From: OM182 bacterium MED-G28
GTDB lineage: Bacteria; Pseudomonadota; Gammaproteobacteria; Pseudomonadales; Pseudohongiellaceae
Length of the DNA: 57,579 nt
Assembly (NCBI GenBank): GCA_002457215.1
Contig: NTJZ01000016.1
Location: 1 to 57,579, forward strand
Direction: 5' to 3'
Shown here: positions 47,350-56,628 of the stretch, piece by piece
How the letters are laid out: every line of letters begins with the position of its first letter
Position numbering within the stretch: position 1 is the stretch's first letter
Translations under genes and position numbers: made by a program
Notes under the pieces: generated by a model
Database searches by the model: none
Seen by the model: only the letters and a program-made list of their open reading frames with translations
What the model was told of the DNA's origin: nothing

Positions 47350-48422
47350 TACAACTGGATCGACATATTCGTAACACTGTGTTGCTGTCAATGCTCGTTG
47401 TAATTGGTTTAATTGCTACGCTCGATTTGATATTTAGTTTACTTGATCAGTTTGCAGATACTGACGAAAATTATTCTATGGCGAGTGCATTTGCTTTCGT
47501 GTTGCTGACTATGCCGACAAGCGTTTACGAATTACTTCCTTTCGCTGCACTTGGTGGTGCTCTGATTGGGCTAGGCATACTTGCCTCCAGTAATGAATTA
47601 GTTGTTATGCAATCAGCTGGGGTTCGTGTCTCTAGAATCGTATTTGCGGTTTTAAAACCTACGCTGCTTGTTATGGTATTTAGCTTGCTTTTGGGTGAAT
47701 ACGTATCTCCACCTTTAGAGCAGTTAGCGCAGAGTAATAAAGCCATTCAACAAAGTGGTACGGAATCAATTAATTCAGAGCGAGGCGATTGGCAACGTAT
47801 TGGTAACGAGTTCATCCATATTAACGCCATTGCTCCGGGTGGCAGAGAGCTTTTTGGTTTGAGCCGCTACCAAGTTGACGATAATAGACGGTTACTTTCC
47901 GTTAGGTTTGCAGAGTCAGCCAGGTATGTTGAGCAAGCAAACAGTAGCTATTGGCTATTGAGTAATGTCAATGAAAGTATTCTCGGTGCTGGTGTGGTTG
48001 CCACCCAAGATTATTTGCAGGAAGACTGGCGAGTTGATTTATCACCGGAGTTGTTAAGCGTTTTGTTGGTGGATCCTGATGAACAATCAATATCGGGGTT
48101 GTATCAGTTTGCCCATTACTTCGAAGCCGAAGATTTAGACAGCGATACTTACTATTTAGCATTTTGGAAAAAACTACTGCAGCCTTTATCTACATTAGCT
48201 TTAGTGATTCTGGCGATATCATTTGTATTTGGTCCATTGCGAGAAGCGACGATGGGTGCGCGTGTCTTTGTTGCCCTGGCGATAGGCTTGGTTTTTACGA
48301 TATTGCAGCGAATGATGGAACCTGCCAGTTTACTTTATGGCTTTGACCCTTTGTTGGCGGTATTGATGCCAATACTACTGTGCGCGAGTGTTGGGTTTTT
48401 CTTAATGAGAAAAGTCCGTTAA
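47346..48422 (+). CDS. lptG: LPS export ABC permease LptG
   Basis: 358 residues with the same six-span plus jellyroll layout as LptF (N-terminal LDRHIRNTVLL, coupling region around ASSNELVVMQSAGVR at 80-94). ATG 47346 sits inside the lptF stop. It converges on the RDD-protein gene with a 121-base gap. Confidence 0.96.
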   Translation: MIQLDRHIRNTVLLSMLVVIGLIATLDLIFSLLDQFADTDENYSMASAFAFVLLTMPTSVYELLPFAALGGALIGLGILASSNELVVMQSAGVRVSRIVFAVLKPTLLVMVFSLLLGEYVSPPLEQLAQSNKAIQQSGTESINSERGDWQRIGNEFIHINAIAPGGRELFGLSRYQVDDNRRLLSVRFAESARYVEQANSSYWLLSNVNESILGAGVVATQDYLQEDWRVDLSPELLSVLLVDPDEQSISGLYQFAHYFEAEDLDSDTYYLAFWKKLLQPLSTLALVILAISFVFGPLREATMGARVFVALAIGLVFTILQRMMEPASLLYGFDPLLAVLMPILLCASVGFFLMRKVR

Positions 48423-48543
48423 GCAAATATTCCTCTTTGTATCTTCTATAATTATATCTCCATGATAATTGAGGTTGGATTGCTTCTAGATTTATTTCTT
48501 ATTCAAACAATTCAATGAATGCCCTATTGAAGAAGATGTCACT

Positions 48544-49029
48544 TTAAAATGGTCGATAGGACTTCGGTACTATTACAATTTTACTACGGGAAACTTTGTC
48601 ATGAATTGTGTCGCCCTGTTTGTCTAGATATAGCCAAAGAAAGCCTGCCCCTAAAAGAAGAAAAGCCGGCCAGGCAATGAAAAAGCGGATTATCGCCTGC
48701 GGCATTTTGAGTCGCCCTCCATCCAGTGAATCCGCTCGTAGGCGCCAGGCTAGCATGCCTAGGGTTTGGCCACTACGCATCCAAAACCAGCAATAGAAAG
48801 AAAAACTGCTAGTTAGCATTAAGAAGAACAAAAGATTATTAACCACTGGGTCGGTAATTACTTGACCATCAATAATCTGATTATTATCCGTGCCGATAAT
48901 CAATTGCAGTATAAAGCCCAACAACATCCAAATTGCTGCCACTAAAAACATGTCATATAGAAGCGCCGCTAAACGCCTGAGGAGACCGGCGCGCGGGAGT
49001 TCTAATTCTGCTTCGATTGCTGGGCTCAA
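48544..49029 (-). CDS. RDD-family membrane protein
   Basis: 161 residues, RDD domain with three to four spans; the family R and DD residues are seen in LLRRLAALLYD and the WRLRADSL region. The function of RDD proteins is mostly unknown (some are ion or sodium/proton exchangers). TTG 49029 is four bases after the pntB stop, so it may be translated by coupling to pntB; no ATG fits the conserved N-terminus. In other gammaproteobacteria an RDD gene commonly sits next to lptG. Confidence 0.85.
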   Translation of the reverse strand: MSPAIEAELELPRAGLLRRLAALLYDMFLVAAIWMLLGFILQLIIGTDNNQIIDGQVITDPVVNNLLFFLMLTSSFSFYCWFWMRSGQTLGMLAWRLRADSLDGGRLKMPQAIIRFFIAWPAFLLLGAGFLWLYLDKQGDTIHDKVSRSKIVIVPKSYRPF

Positions 49030-49032
49030 TAG

Positions 49033-50463
49033 TTAAGTGAGCTCTTTGACTGCCTGGATTAGTTCGCTAGCAGCTTTCTGACCATCTCCGAAAAGCATCT
49101 TTGTGTTATCGGTAAAAAACAAGGGATTTTCAACCCCGGAAAACCCTGTGCCACGACCACGCTTAATGACAATAACGTTATCAGACTCAATAGCATCGAG
49201 AATAGGCATGCCATAAAGAGGGCTGCTGGTATCAGTTTTAGCCGAAGGATTAACTACATCATTAGCTCCTATCACCAATGCTACGGTGGTATTTTTAAAG
49301 TCAGCGTTTATGTCTTCCATGTCATAAATCATGTCGTAAGGAACCCCCGCTTCAGCCAGTAATACGTTCATGTGGCCGGGCATGCGACCGGCTACTGGGT
49401 GAATAGCAAACTTAACAGAGACGCCTTGATCATTAAGTAATTGCGTAAGTTCCCAGATCTTATGCTGAGCCTGTGCTACGGCCATTCCGTAGCCAGGAAT
49501 AATAATGACCTGGCTGGCAAAGGCCATAAGAATTCCAGCGTCTTGTGCTTGGATTTCTTTCATTTCTCCCTCGGCTGCCGTGGCGGAACCGCCCGAGTCG
49601 GTTCCGACACCGGCGAAAAAGACATTAGCGACGGAGCGATTCATAGCAACTGCCATAAGATGAGTTAACAGGGAGCCCGCTGAACCTACCACGATTCCTG
49701 CAATAATCATTGCCGCATTGCCCAAGACATAGCCTTCAAAGCCTACTGCTAGCCCAGTCAAGGCATTGAATAAGGAAATAATTACCGGCATGTCCGCGCC
49801 ACCAACTGGGACTGTAATAAAGATCCCAAGCACCAAGGCGAGGCTATAGAAAATAACAATAGTAGTTAAATCTGCACTAAAATATATGGCAATGGCAAAA
49901 CCTACTGTCGCTATTGCAATTACTGCGTTAATCAAATGCTGTGCAGGTAACAATTTACTGCGATGCAGTCGTCCATCAAGTTTAGCCCAGGCAATAATAC
50001 TACCGCTAAAGGAAACGGTGCCAATAATAGCGCCAAGTATCCCTAATATAGCCACATCAGGGCCTAGAGCGTCGGCAATTGTCATTGTGCCAGTAGGGTC
50101 ATGCGAGGCTTCTGTGTTAGCTTTTAGTAGTTCAACTGCGGCAATGGTTGCTGCCGCACCGCCGCCCATACCGTTATACATGGCAATCATTTGTGGCATA
50201 TCGGTCATAGCGACTCGCTTACCACTCCACCACGCATAACCACCACCAATTACAATGGCAATTACGATAAGTGAGACATTAGTAAGTGCTTGGTCGCTGC
50301 CAGTTATTTCAGGTGCCAAGAACGTAGCTAGAGTTGCTAGCACCATAGCGGCGCCAGCCCATAAAATACCTCTCCGAGCGGTAACTGGAGAGCTCATTTG
50401 TTTTAGGCCGAGTATAAATATGACTGCAGCTATGAAATATGAAGCTTGGATTATGGTTTCCAT
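49033..50463 (-). CDS. pntB: NAD(P) transhydrogenase beta subunit
   Basis: 476 residues: about nine spans (1-270) and a C-terminal NADP(H)-binding domain (about 300-476) with GYGMAVAQAQ, RMPGHMNVLLAEAGVPYD and DVVNPSAK. Proton-driven hydride transfer makes NADPH from NADH. It is the third of pntAa-pntAb-pntB, three bases after pntAb. Formate-derived NADH in this organism could feed it (inference). Confidence 0.97.
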   Translation of the reverse strand: METIIQASYFIAAVIFILGLKQMSSPVTARRGILWAGAAMVLATLATFLAPEITGSDQALTNVSLIVIAIVIGGGYAWWSGKRVAMTDMPQMIAMYNGMGGGAAATIAAVELLKANTEASHDPTGTMTIADALGPDVAILGILGAIIGTVSFSGSIIAWAKLDGRLHRSKLLPAQHLINAVIAIATVGFAIAIYFSADLTTIVIFYSLALVLGIFITVPVGGADMPVIISLFNALTGLAVGFEGYVLGNAAMIIAGIVVGSAGSLLTHLMAVAMNRSVANVFFAGVGTDSGGSATAAEGEMKEIQAQDAGILMAFASQVIIIPGYGMAVAQAQHKIWELTQLLNDQGVSVKFAIHPVAGRMPGHMNVLLAEAGVPYDMIYDMEDINADFKNTTVALVIGANDVVNPSAKTDTSSPLYGMPILDAIESDNVIVIKRGRGTGFSGVENPLFFTDNTKMLFGDGQKAASELIQAVKELT

Positions 50464-50466
50464 GGT

Positions 50467-50766
50467 TTACCCCTCGCTTCCTTCTTTCTTACTGGACTTG
50501 AACATTTCCAACATGCGTTCCGTGACAACATAACCACCCACAGCGTTGCCTGCGCCAAGCAAAACAGCAATGAATCCGATAATTTGTTGCGTAGTGGTTT
50601 CAGCAATTCCCAGGGCAAACATGGCACCTACGAGCACGATTCCATGAACAAAATTTGATCCAGACATTAAAGGTGTGTGAAGTATGACAGGAACGCGAGT
50701 GATAATTTCGTAGCCAGTAAAACCGGCTAGCATAAATATATATAAAGCTGCGAGGCCTTCAATCAT
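50467..50766 (-). CDS. pntAb: NAD(P) transhydrogenase alpha-2 subunit (membrane part)
   Basis: 99 residues, three spans, corresponding to the membrane segment that is the C-terminus of PntA in Escherichia coli but a separate subunit in the split form. HTPLMSGSNFVHGIVLVGA is the family signature. Its ATG overlaps the pntAa stop by four bases (ATGA). It acts with pntAa and pntB in the proton channel. Confidence 0.95.
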   Translation of the reverse strand: MIEGLAALYIFMLAGFTGYEIITRVPVILHTPLMSGSNFVHGIVLVGAMFALGIAETTTQQIIGFIAVLLGAGNAVGGYVVTERMLEMFKSSKKEGSEG

Positions 50767-51896
50767 GATGAGACTCCTTCTAGTTGTTCTTTAATTTCAG
50801 CATGATGAATTTCCCCTCCGTGGGTGATCAAACTTCCGTTTACAATCTCATCTTCGAGATCGATATTTATCTCTCCATCTTGGATCAGTAGCTCTAAAAT
50901 ATTTTGTAGGTTTTTGGCATAGAGTTCGCTGGCGTGGTTGCCGACCATACTTGGTATATTGGCTGGACCATAAATTTTTACCCCTTGATGTAAAATTGTT
51001 TCATCAAGCTTAGTGAGCTCACAGTTGCCGCCGCCTTCGGCCGCTAGATCTACGATCACGGATCCTCCTCGCATGCCCTCTACCATGGCTTTACTTATGA
51101 TTCGTGGCGAAGCGCGGCCGGGAATCGCTGCCGTACTGATAATTAAGTCTGACGCAGCTACGTGTTTGGCAAGAATTTCTTGTTGTTGTTGCCTTTCTTT
51201 TTCGGTTAATTCGCGAGCATAACCGCCACTTCCTTCAGCTTTTATCTCGATGTCGACAAATTTTGCACCTAGCGATTCGACTTGCTCTTTAACGGCGGCA
51301 CGCACGTCATAGCCCTCTACAATAGCGCCGAGTCTTCGTGCCGTTGCTATGGCTTGTAATCCAGCCACGCCAGCGCCAATAACTAAACATTTCGAAGGCC
51401 TAATAGTACCGGCAGCTGTGGTTAACATGGGTAGAAACTTTCCAAGGATATTGCTGCCAAGCAGCACGGCCTTATAACCTGCTATCGAAGCCTGCGAAGA
51501 CAGTGCATCCATAGCCTGTGCTCGTGAGATGCGAGGAATCAATTCTATTGAAAATGCACTGATATTTTTGTCTTTAAGTAAGTTGAAGCGATCTAAATCT
51601 GAATGAGGATTTAGAAAACCAATTAGTATAGAGCCTTCTTTTAGTTGGGCAATTTGTCCTGAAGTTACTGGATTAACGGTAAGAGTAATATCAGCACTCC
51701 CCAATAATTCTGAACTATTTGCCACTATATTTGCGTTTTCGTAATCTGCATCGGTATAGCCAATCAGTTCGCCTGCTGCAGATTCAATATTTACGTTTAA
51801 TCCTTGTTTGACTAGTCGATTAACAATGTCCGGTACTAATGCGACCCGTTGTTCGCCTTTGCGAACTTCCTTCGGCACACAAATCTGGATAGCCAT
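50763..51896 (-). CDS. pntAa: NAD(P) transhydrogenase alpha-1 subunit (NAD-binding)
   Basis: 377 residues from ATG 51896, which has GGGGA about seven bases upstream (the open frame runs further to 51962). The soluble NAD(H)-binding domain I shows VPKEVRKGEQRVALVP at the start, the Rossmann loop VIGAGVAGLQAIATARRLGA near 170-190, and RQQQEILAKHV. A near-consensus promoter lies just upstream. It lacks the membrane segment, which is encoded by the next gene. Confidence 0.97.
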   Translation of the reverse strand: MAIQICVPKEVRKGEQRVALVPDIVNRLVKQGLNVNIESAAGELIGYTDADYENANIVANSSELLGSADITLTVNPVTSGQIAQLKEGSILIGFLNPHSDLDRFNLLKDKNISAFSIELIPRISRAQAMDALSSQASIAGYKAVLLGSNILGKFLPMLTTAAGTIRPSKCLVIGAGVAGLQAIATARRLGAIVEGYDVRAAVKEQVESLGAKFVDIEIKAEGSGGYARELTEKERQQQQEILAKHVAASDLIISTAAIPGRASPRIISKAMVEGMRGGSVIVDLAAEGGGNCELTKLDETILHQGVKIYGPANIPSMVGNHASELYAKNLQNILELLIQDGEINIDLEDEIVNGSLITHGGEIHHAEIKEQLEGVSS

Positions 51897-51934
51897 AAAA
51901 TTCCCCGGTTGATCAAAATTCTCACGAAGCGCGC

Positions 51935-51962
51935 AGTATATAACGATGGTGATTAAGGTCAA
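51935..51962 (-). promoter_or_regulatory. candidate sigma-70 promoter of pntAa
   Basis: On the minus strand, TTGACC (51962-51957) and TATACT (51940-51935) are separated by 16 bases, about 40 bases before the pntAa ATG. Confidence 0.55.
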
Positions 51963-52155
51963 CGTATAGAAATGGGAGAAATTCAGCTTCTTGCAGGCTA
52001 CAGTTTTTGCTAAAATCCGCTACCCGCCGTTCTCGATCAGTTATTCGAACGCCCGATAGCCTGTTCTAAGCTCTACTGAAAGGATCAGGCGTAAGGGTAG
52101 GTTTAGAAGTGATTTCGGCTAAATAAGCATTAATCTGGGCATTTTGGAATATTTG

Positions 52156-53706
52156 ATGACTAACTCTGCAAATGCTCGTCATATTCGTCTGATGGATACG
52201 ACGCTACGTGACGGCGAACAGACTCAAGGCGTTTCCTTTGCAGTAAATGAAAAGGTAAATATTGCCCGTGCTCTGCTGCAATCGCTAAAAGTAGACCGCA
52301 TTGAAGTCGCTTCGGCTTGCGTTTCAGAAGGTGAGAAACAGGCTGTAGCAGAGATTTGTGAATGGGCAGCTAGCGAAGGCATCTTAGATCGAGTCGAAGT
52401 GTTGGGGTTTGTCGATTACAAGCGCAGTGTTGACTGGATTACCAGTGCCGGTGCTAAAGTCATCAATTTACTTACGAAAGGCAGTGAAAAACATTGTCGA
52501 GAGCAGTTAGGACAAACATTGGAAGGTCACGTCGCAGCTATCACGCGGACCGTAGAATATGCCATAGAGCAGGGCGTAACAGTCAATATGTACTTGGAAG
52601 ATTGGTCGAGTGGCTATCAGGATAGTAAAGATTATGTTTTTGGGTTGATCTCTGGAACCCAACATTTAGGAATCAGCCATTACTTGTTGCCTGATACTTT
52701 GGGCTTGCTAGCACCTAATGAAGTGTTTGATGCGTTAACCGAAATGCAGCAGAGATTTCCAAACGAAGAATTCGATTTTCACCCTCATAATGATTATGGA
52801 CTGGCAACTGCTAATGTCTTTGCTGCAATCAATGCGGGTATTAATAATATTCATTGTACGATGAACTGTCTTGGAGAGCGGGCTGGAAACGCATCCCTCG
52901 CAGAAGTAGCAGTCGGCATCAAAGACAAGTTGGGCTTAAAGCTCTCCATCGATGAGACACGAATTGCAGTATTAAGTCGTATGGTAGAAAACTTTTCCGG
53001 CAAGTGGATAGCTGCAAATACGCCGGTAGTAGGTGCTGATGTTTTTACTCAAACCGCGGGGATTCATGCAGATGGTGATTTAAAAGGAAATCTTTATGTG
53101 TCAAAGCTTGGCCCTGAGCGATTCGCACGTAAGCGAAAATATGCGTTGGGCAAGATGAGCGGTAAAGCGTCTATTGCTAATAATTTGGTAGAACTGGGAA
53201 TTTCGCTGTCAGCGGAAGATCAAGCAAAAGTACTCGAGCGAGTTGTGAGTCTTGGCGATTCTAAGCATGTCATAACTTCTGAAGATTTACCTTTCATTAT
53301 TGCTGATGTTATGGAGAGTAAAGAGTATCAACACATTGATCTCAAAAAATGTGATATCAACACCGGCCTGGATGTGGGCAGCACTGTTTCTATTCGAGTC
53401 ATTATTGATGAAGAGGAATTTCAAGGGTCTGGTTCAGGCAATGGTGGGTTCGATGCGTTTATGGATGGTATTGAAAAAATCTTGCAACAGAAAGAATTTC
53501 AAATGCCTTTGCTGACCGATTATGAGGTGCATATTCCGAGAGGTGGTAAAACCGACGCTTTGACAGAATGTATTATTACCTGGCAGTCAGATGATCGAGA
53601 ATTTAAAACCCGAGGTGTAGATTCAAACCAAGTTATGGCGGGAATTAAAGCAACTATCCGCATGATCAACATAATGTTGCATGCACGGGCTGCTTCAACT
53701 AACTAG
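52156..53706 (+). CDS. LeuA/citramalate-synthase-like enzyme
   Basis: 516 residues from ATG 52156 (the frame extends four codons to TTG). The HMGL-like catalytic TIM barrel has the metal/substrate motif DTTLRDGEQTQG near 14-25, the second motif FDFHPHNDYGLATAN near 210, and IHCTMNCLGERAGNA near 235. A C-terminal LeuA dimer/regulatory-type domain (about 390-516) suggests feedback control. It condenses acetyl-CoA with a 2-oxoacid; pyruvate (citramalate) or 2-oxoisovalerate cannot be separated by eye. It ends directly against leuB, which is convergent. Confidence 0.88.
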   Translation: MTNSANARHIRLMDTTLRDGEQTQGVSFAVNEKVNIARALLQSLKVDRIEVASACVSEGEKQAVAEICEWAASEGILDRVEVLGFVDYKRSVDWITSAGAKVINLLTKGSEKHCREQLGQTLEGHVAAITRTVEYAIEQGVTVNMYLEDWSSGYQDSKDYVFGLISGTQHLGISHYLLPDTLGLLAPNEVFDALTEMQQRFPNEEFDFHPHNDYGLATANVFAAINAGINNIHCTMNCLGERAGNASLAEVAVGIKDKLGLKLSIDETRIAVLSRMVENFSGKWIAANTPVVGADVFTQTAGIHADGDLKGNLYVSKLGPERFARKRKYALGKMSGKASIANNLVELGISLSAEDQAKVLERVVSLGDSKHVITSEDLPFIIADVMESKEYQHIDLKKCDINTGLDVGSTVSIRVIIDEEEFQGSGSGNGGFDAFMDGIEKILQQKEFQMPLLTDYEVHIPRGGKTDALTECIITWQSDDREFKTRGVDSNQVMAGIKATIRMINIMLHARAASTN

Positions 53707-54804
53707 CTATTGCTTAGCGAGTTCCGCCACAACTAAATCCCCAAACCCGTCTGTGCTTATCATTGTTACGTCCGCGCCAGGCTTGGAGAGGTCTGGGGTT
53801 GAATAGCCTTGTCCGAAGACGCTTTCCATTGCGTGCCAAACTTTCTTTGCTTCGGCTTCCATATCAAAACTCATTTCTAACATCATGGCCACTGAACCTA
53901 TCATCGAATAAGGATTGGCCACACTTTGTCCAGCGATATCAGGGGCAGATCCATGAGACGGCTCGTAATAAGCCTTCTTCGGTCCGACACAGGCTGAGGG
54001 CATAAGGCCGAGTGAACCCAATATCCCACCTCCTTGGTCTGAGAGAATATCGCCGAACATGTTCTCCATTACCATTACATCAAATTGCCCAGGGTTCAGG
54101 CACATATAGGTTGCTGCTGCATCAACTAGAATGTGCTTTACTTCTATGTCGGGGTAATCTGCACCAACTTCTTCGATGACTTCATTCCAGAGTACGCTGG
54201 ATTTCAAGACATTGCTTTTATGGATGTTATGTAACACTTTTTGTCTTTTTCGAGCAGTATCAAAAGCCACTTTGGCAATTCGCTTAATTTGATCTTCATC
54301 ATATTCTAGGCTTTCGTTTACAAATCGTTTGCCATCTTCGTTTATGCCAGTTTCCTTTTTTCCGAAATATAAACCGCCAACTAGTTCGCGAATGATCATA
54401 AAATCTATACCATCGCCAATGATTTCTGGTTTAAGTGGTGAGAAGTGAGCTAAGCTCTTCGGTAGAAAAACTGGTCGGAAATTTGCGAAAGTGTTATATC
54501 GTCGACGCAGAGGAAGTAGCGCGCCACGCTCTGGTTGCATATCGATTGGTATTTTTTTCGAATCTTCATGACTCAGACCTATCGGCCCTTTCAATATTGC
54601 GTCAGCTGCATCGCAAACTGCTTTTGTTTCCTCAGGGAAAGAATTTCCATGGGAAAAATAGGCGCAAGCTCCAAAAGGAGCATGTATCAACTCGAAGCTA
54701 ACATCATTTCGATCGGCGATCAGACCTAATACCTTAATTGCTTCAGCCATGATTTCCGGGCCGATGCCATCACCGTCTAATAAGGCAATTTTGTATGAAT
54801 TCAT
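53707..54804 (-). CDS. leuB: 3-isopropylmalate dehydrogenase-like enzyme (LeuB family)
   Basis: 365 residues, a decarboxylating beta-hydroxyacid dehydrogenase. LDGDGIGPEIM at the start, substrate loop with QPERGALLPLRRR (arginines), RELVGGLYFG near 140, and MFGDILSDQGGG near 250 with the catalytic aspartates. The catalytic-lysine motif reads HKSNVLKSS, where LeuB proteins normally have DKANVL; the lysine is kept but the preceding residue is histidine. It is convergent with the LeuA-like gene, their stop codons being adjacent. No leuC or leuD is in the window, so the exact acid is uncertain. Confidence 0.85.
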   Translation of the reverse strand: MNSYKIALLDGDGIGPEIMAEAIKVLGLIADRNDVSFELIHAPFGACAYFSHGNSFPEETKAVCDAADAILKGPIGLSHEDSKKIPIDMQPERGALLPLRRRYNTFANFRPVFLPKSLAHFSPLKPEIIGDGIDFMIIRELVGGLYFGKKETGINEDGKRFVNESLEYDEDQIKRIAKVAFDTARKRQKVLHNIHKSNVLKSSVLWNEVIEEVGADYPDIEVKHILVDAAATYMCLNPGQFDVMVMENMFGDILSDQGGGILGSLGLMPSACVGPKKAYYEPSHGSAPDIAGQSVANPYSMIGSVAMMLEMSFDMEAEAKKVWHAMESVFGQGYSTPDLSKPGADVTMISTDGFGDLVVAELAKQ

Positions 54805-55133
54805 GAATTATCCTAAATCAAACTCTGTTTGGAAAATTGGAGGCGTAATTTACCATGGGATACAGATAGAAAACAGCGGCGGTGCTTTAGCAAAAATACA
54901 AAGTGTGTAACGAGGATTTATTAATTCGATGTTCTTATAAGATCCATGGCTTGGTGGTTTAAACTCGAGAGAGCACCAGAAGAATTGCTTAAGCCACTCT
55001 CCAAAATCGTTTTTAGTGGAGGAGCCAGCATTTTTAAGGTGTCTCCTAGAACTAAATTTAGTATCTTTCGGAGATAAATATTAAGAAATTAAATAACTAG
55101 GCACTAACATTGATTATTTTGTGAGGTATCTTA
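54805..55133. other. 329-base stretch with no recognised gene
   Basis: Divergent region between leuB and the secreted protein at 55134. It contains a 43-codon open frame (54946-55077, starting MAWWFKLERAPEELL) that is listed separately as a low-confidence gene. No promoter or other structure stands out. Confidence 0.5.
54946..55077 (+). CDS. possible small protein, 43 residues
   Basis: ATG to TAA with an amphipathic start (AWWFKLERAPEELLKPLSK) and a basic end (SIFRR). It is not recognised, and the upstream ribosome-binding site is weak. It may be a chance frame; the composition is reasonable for a real peptide. Confidence 0.22.
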   Translation: MAWWFKLERAPEELLKPLSKIVFSGGASIFKVSPRTKFSIFRR

Positions 55134-55820
55134 ATGACCCCCTTTAAAAACAGTATTATGTTCGCGGCTTCATTGTTCTTGGCTTGTTCTGCTTATAGTC
55201 AAAGTTCGCTTGAGCTAGACGGGGTATGGATCTCTAGCGCTTCTAATGCCAGGGGAGTTGTACAAAAAAAGGATGATGGAAGCTTTGTAGTAACCATGAG
55301 CTACCCAAGTGGTCATTCTGATATATATCTAGGCATAATCATCGGAAGCGATATTTCAAATTTATGCTCGGTAAAAGGGGTCGAGCCTTTTTACGCATGT
55401 TTTAGTGCTACTGTCGACTCAACTACTTTGATTTCAGCGACTCTGGAAAGTTGCGAAGACACTCAAGGGTTAGACATTTGCGCAAAACTTCCTTCGACTT
55501 TTAACCTTTCCCGCGACATATATTATTCGATCAGTGGGATTTGGCAGACTACTCCGGAAAAATACTTTCATGTCGATGATCGAGCAGGGATTCTTTCGGT
55601 AGTGGAAATTGATATTGCTAATGGAGATACCGAAGATATGAGCGGAACACGTAATGGCAATACGGGAAAGGTTTGTTCAACAGACGGTGATGGCATATGT
55701 GCTGACTTCATAATGTCATCAGAAACATCCATGGCGGCAGAAATAGTTAGCTGCGATAGCGCGGCAGCTTGCCTTGAAGACCCCATAGGAACGATTGTGG
55801 ATCTTTTAAAGGTATTTTAA
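55134..55820 (+). CDS. secreted protein with two four-cysteine repeats
   Basis: 228 residues, not recognised. A signal peptide occupies about 1-23. The mature part is two diverged copies of one about 95-residue unit: residues about 28-125 (start LDGVW) and about 132-225 (start ISGIW). Each has four cysteines: C78, C89, C107, C116 and C181, C189, C207, C213; the middle spacing (18 residues) is identical. Each copy also shares a CS motif and an SC near its third cysteine. It would be periplasmic or extracellular with disulfides. ATG 55134 has GAGG upstream. It converges on the gene at 55874. Confidence 0.75.
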   Translation: MTPFKNSIMFAASLFLACSAYSQSSLELDGVWISSASNARGVVQKKDDGSFVVTMSYPSGHSDIYLGIIIGSDISNLCSVKGVEPFYACFSATVDSTTLISATLESCEDTQGLDICAKLPSTFNLSRDIYYSISGIWQTTPEKYFHVDDRAGILSVVEIDIANGDTEDMSGTRNGNTGKVCSTDGDGICADFIMSSETSMAAEIVSCDSAAACLEDPIGTIVDLLKVF

Positions 55821-55856
55821 ATAAATCCCGCAATGTCACCATTACGGGATTTATTG
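55820..55856. terminator. bidirectional terminator
   Basis: AATAAATCCCG (55820-55830) pairs with CGGGATTTATT (55845-55855), and inner AAT/ATT can also pair. It sits between convergent genes and is AT-rich at both ends. Confidence 0.8.
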
Positions 55857-55873
55857 TTCACAATCAATCCACT

Positions 55874-56602
55874 TTAGTTGTTTTGAGAATGGATTAAATA
55901 TTGGGCCCACATACCGCCAACGTTACAACTTAAGGCGTTTTCTACGGGGGAGGAGATGTTTTCTTGCATTGTATCCATTGCCTCACCGAAACCCTCTGAT
56001 GAATTAAAGCTTACTCGATAACTAACTTGAGAATTCATTGGGATGCTTGGTCCACCGAAGCCTCTGCTTATAACGGCAACGTTTCGAACATTTGAGCCCA
56101 TGAATTCTCCTATATTCCCTGCCCTTGAGAAGGCATCAGCTAGAGTGGAGCCATCTAGTTGGCAGGTGGTTCCTATCGCAACAGTTACATCAGGTATCGG
56201 GTCATCGCCATTTTGGCCTGTGAATCTGACATTATTAATTCTGACTTCTTCGCCACAACTTGCGACATCACTAAGCTGAAAGCCTTCTGTTCCGCCTGAT
56301 CTACTTCTAAATGCAATCCGCTTCTCTACCATTTCGGCATAAGATGGATAATAAAAGCTGGCTAAAAAATCCCAGTCAGTTTGAAAGCTTCCAGAGACTG
56401 CTATCGCTTCTCGGACTAGCACTACAATAGGCGCGGTTTCTTCACTCCATTCGAAACCTCTCATTACTTCGACAACATCATTAATGGTATAACCATCAGT
56501 GATATTACATGCCAGATTTCGTTCAACAACATTGTTTGTCTGACCCAAAGCAGGTGTTGTCAGAACTCCCAAAAAAAGAAGAATAATTAATTTAAATTTC
56601 AT
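55874..56602 (-). CDS. secreted protein, four-cysteine family (copy B)
   Basis: 242 residues, not recognised. The signal peptide is at about 1-20 (cleavage near ALGQ). Cysteines: C32, C116, C147, C226. It shares with its neighbour at 56629 the motifs DWDFLASFYYPSYAEMVEKR (about 76-95), STLADAFSR, GFGGP (about 181-185) and LSC...MW at the end, so the two are tandem paralogues. ATG 56602 is chosen (GAGG eight bases upstream); the frame runs 20 codons further. It has no enzyme motif. It is the second gene of a probable two-gene operon. Confidence 0.78.
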   Translation of the reverse strand: MKFKLIILLFLGVLTTPALGQTNNVVERNLACNITDGYTINDVVEVMRGFEWSEETAPIVVLVREAIAVSGSFQTDWDFLASFYYPSYAEMVEKRIAFRSRSGGTEGFQLSDVASCGEEVRINNVRFTGQNGDDPIPDVTVAIGTTCQLDGSTLADAFSRAGNIGEFMGSNVRNVAVISRGFGGPSIPMNSQVSYRVSFNSSEGFGEAMDTMQENISSPVENALSCNVGGMWAQYLIHSQNN

Positions 56603-56628
56603 GTTTAAAACCTCAAGTTCTAATATTT

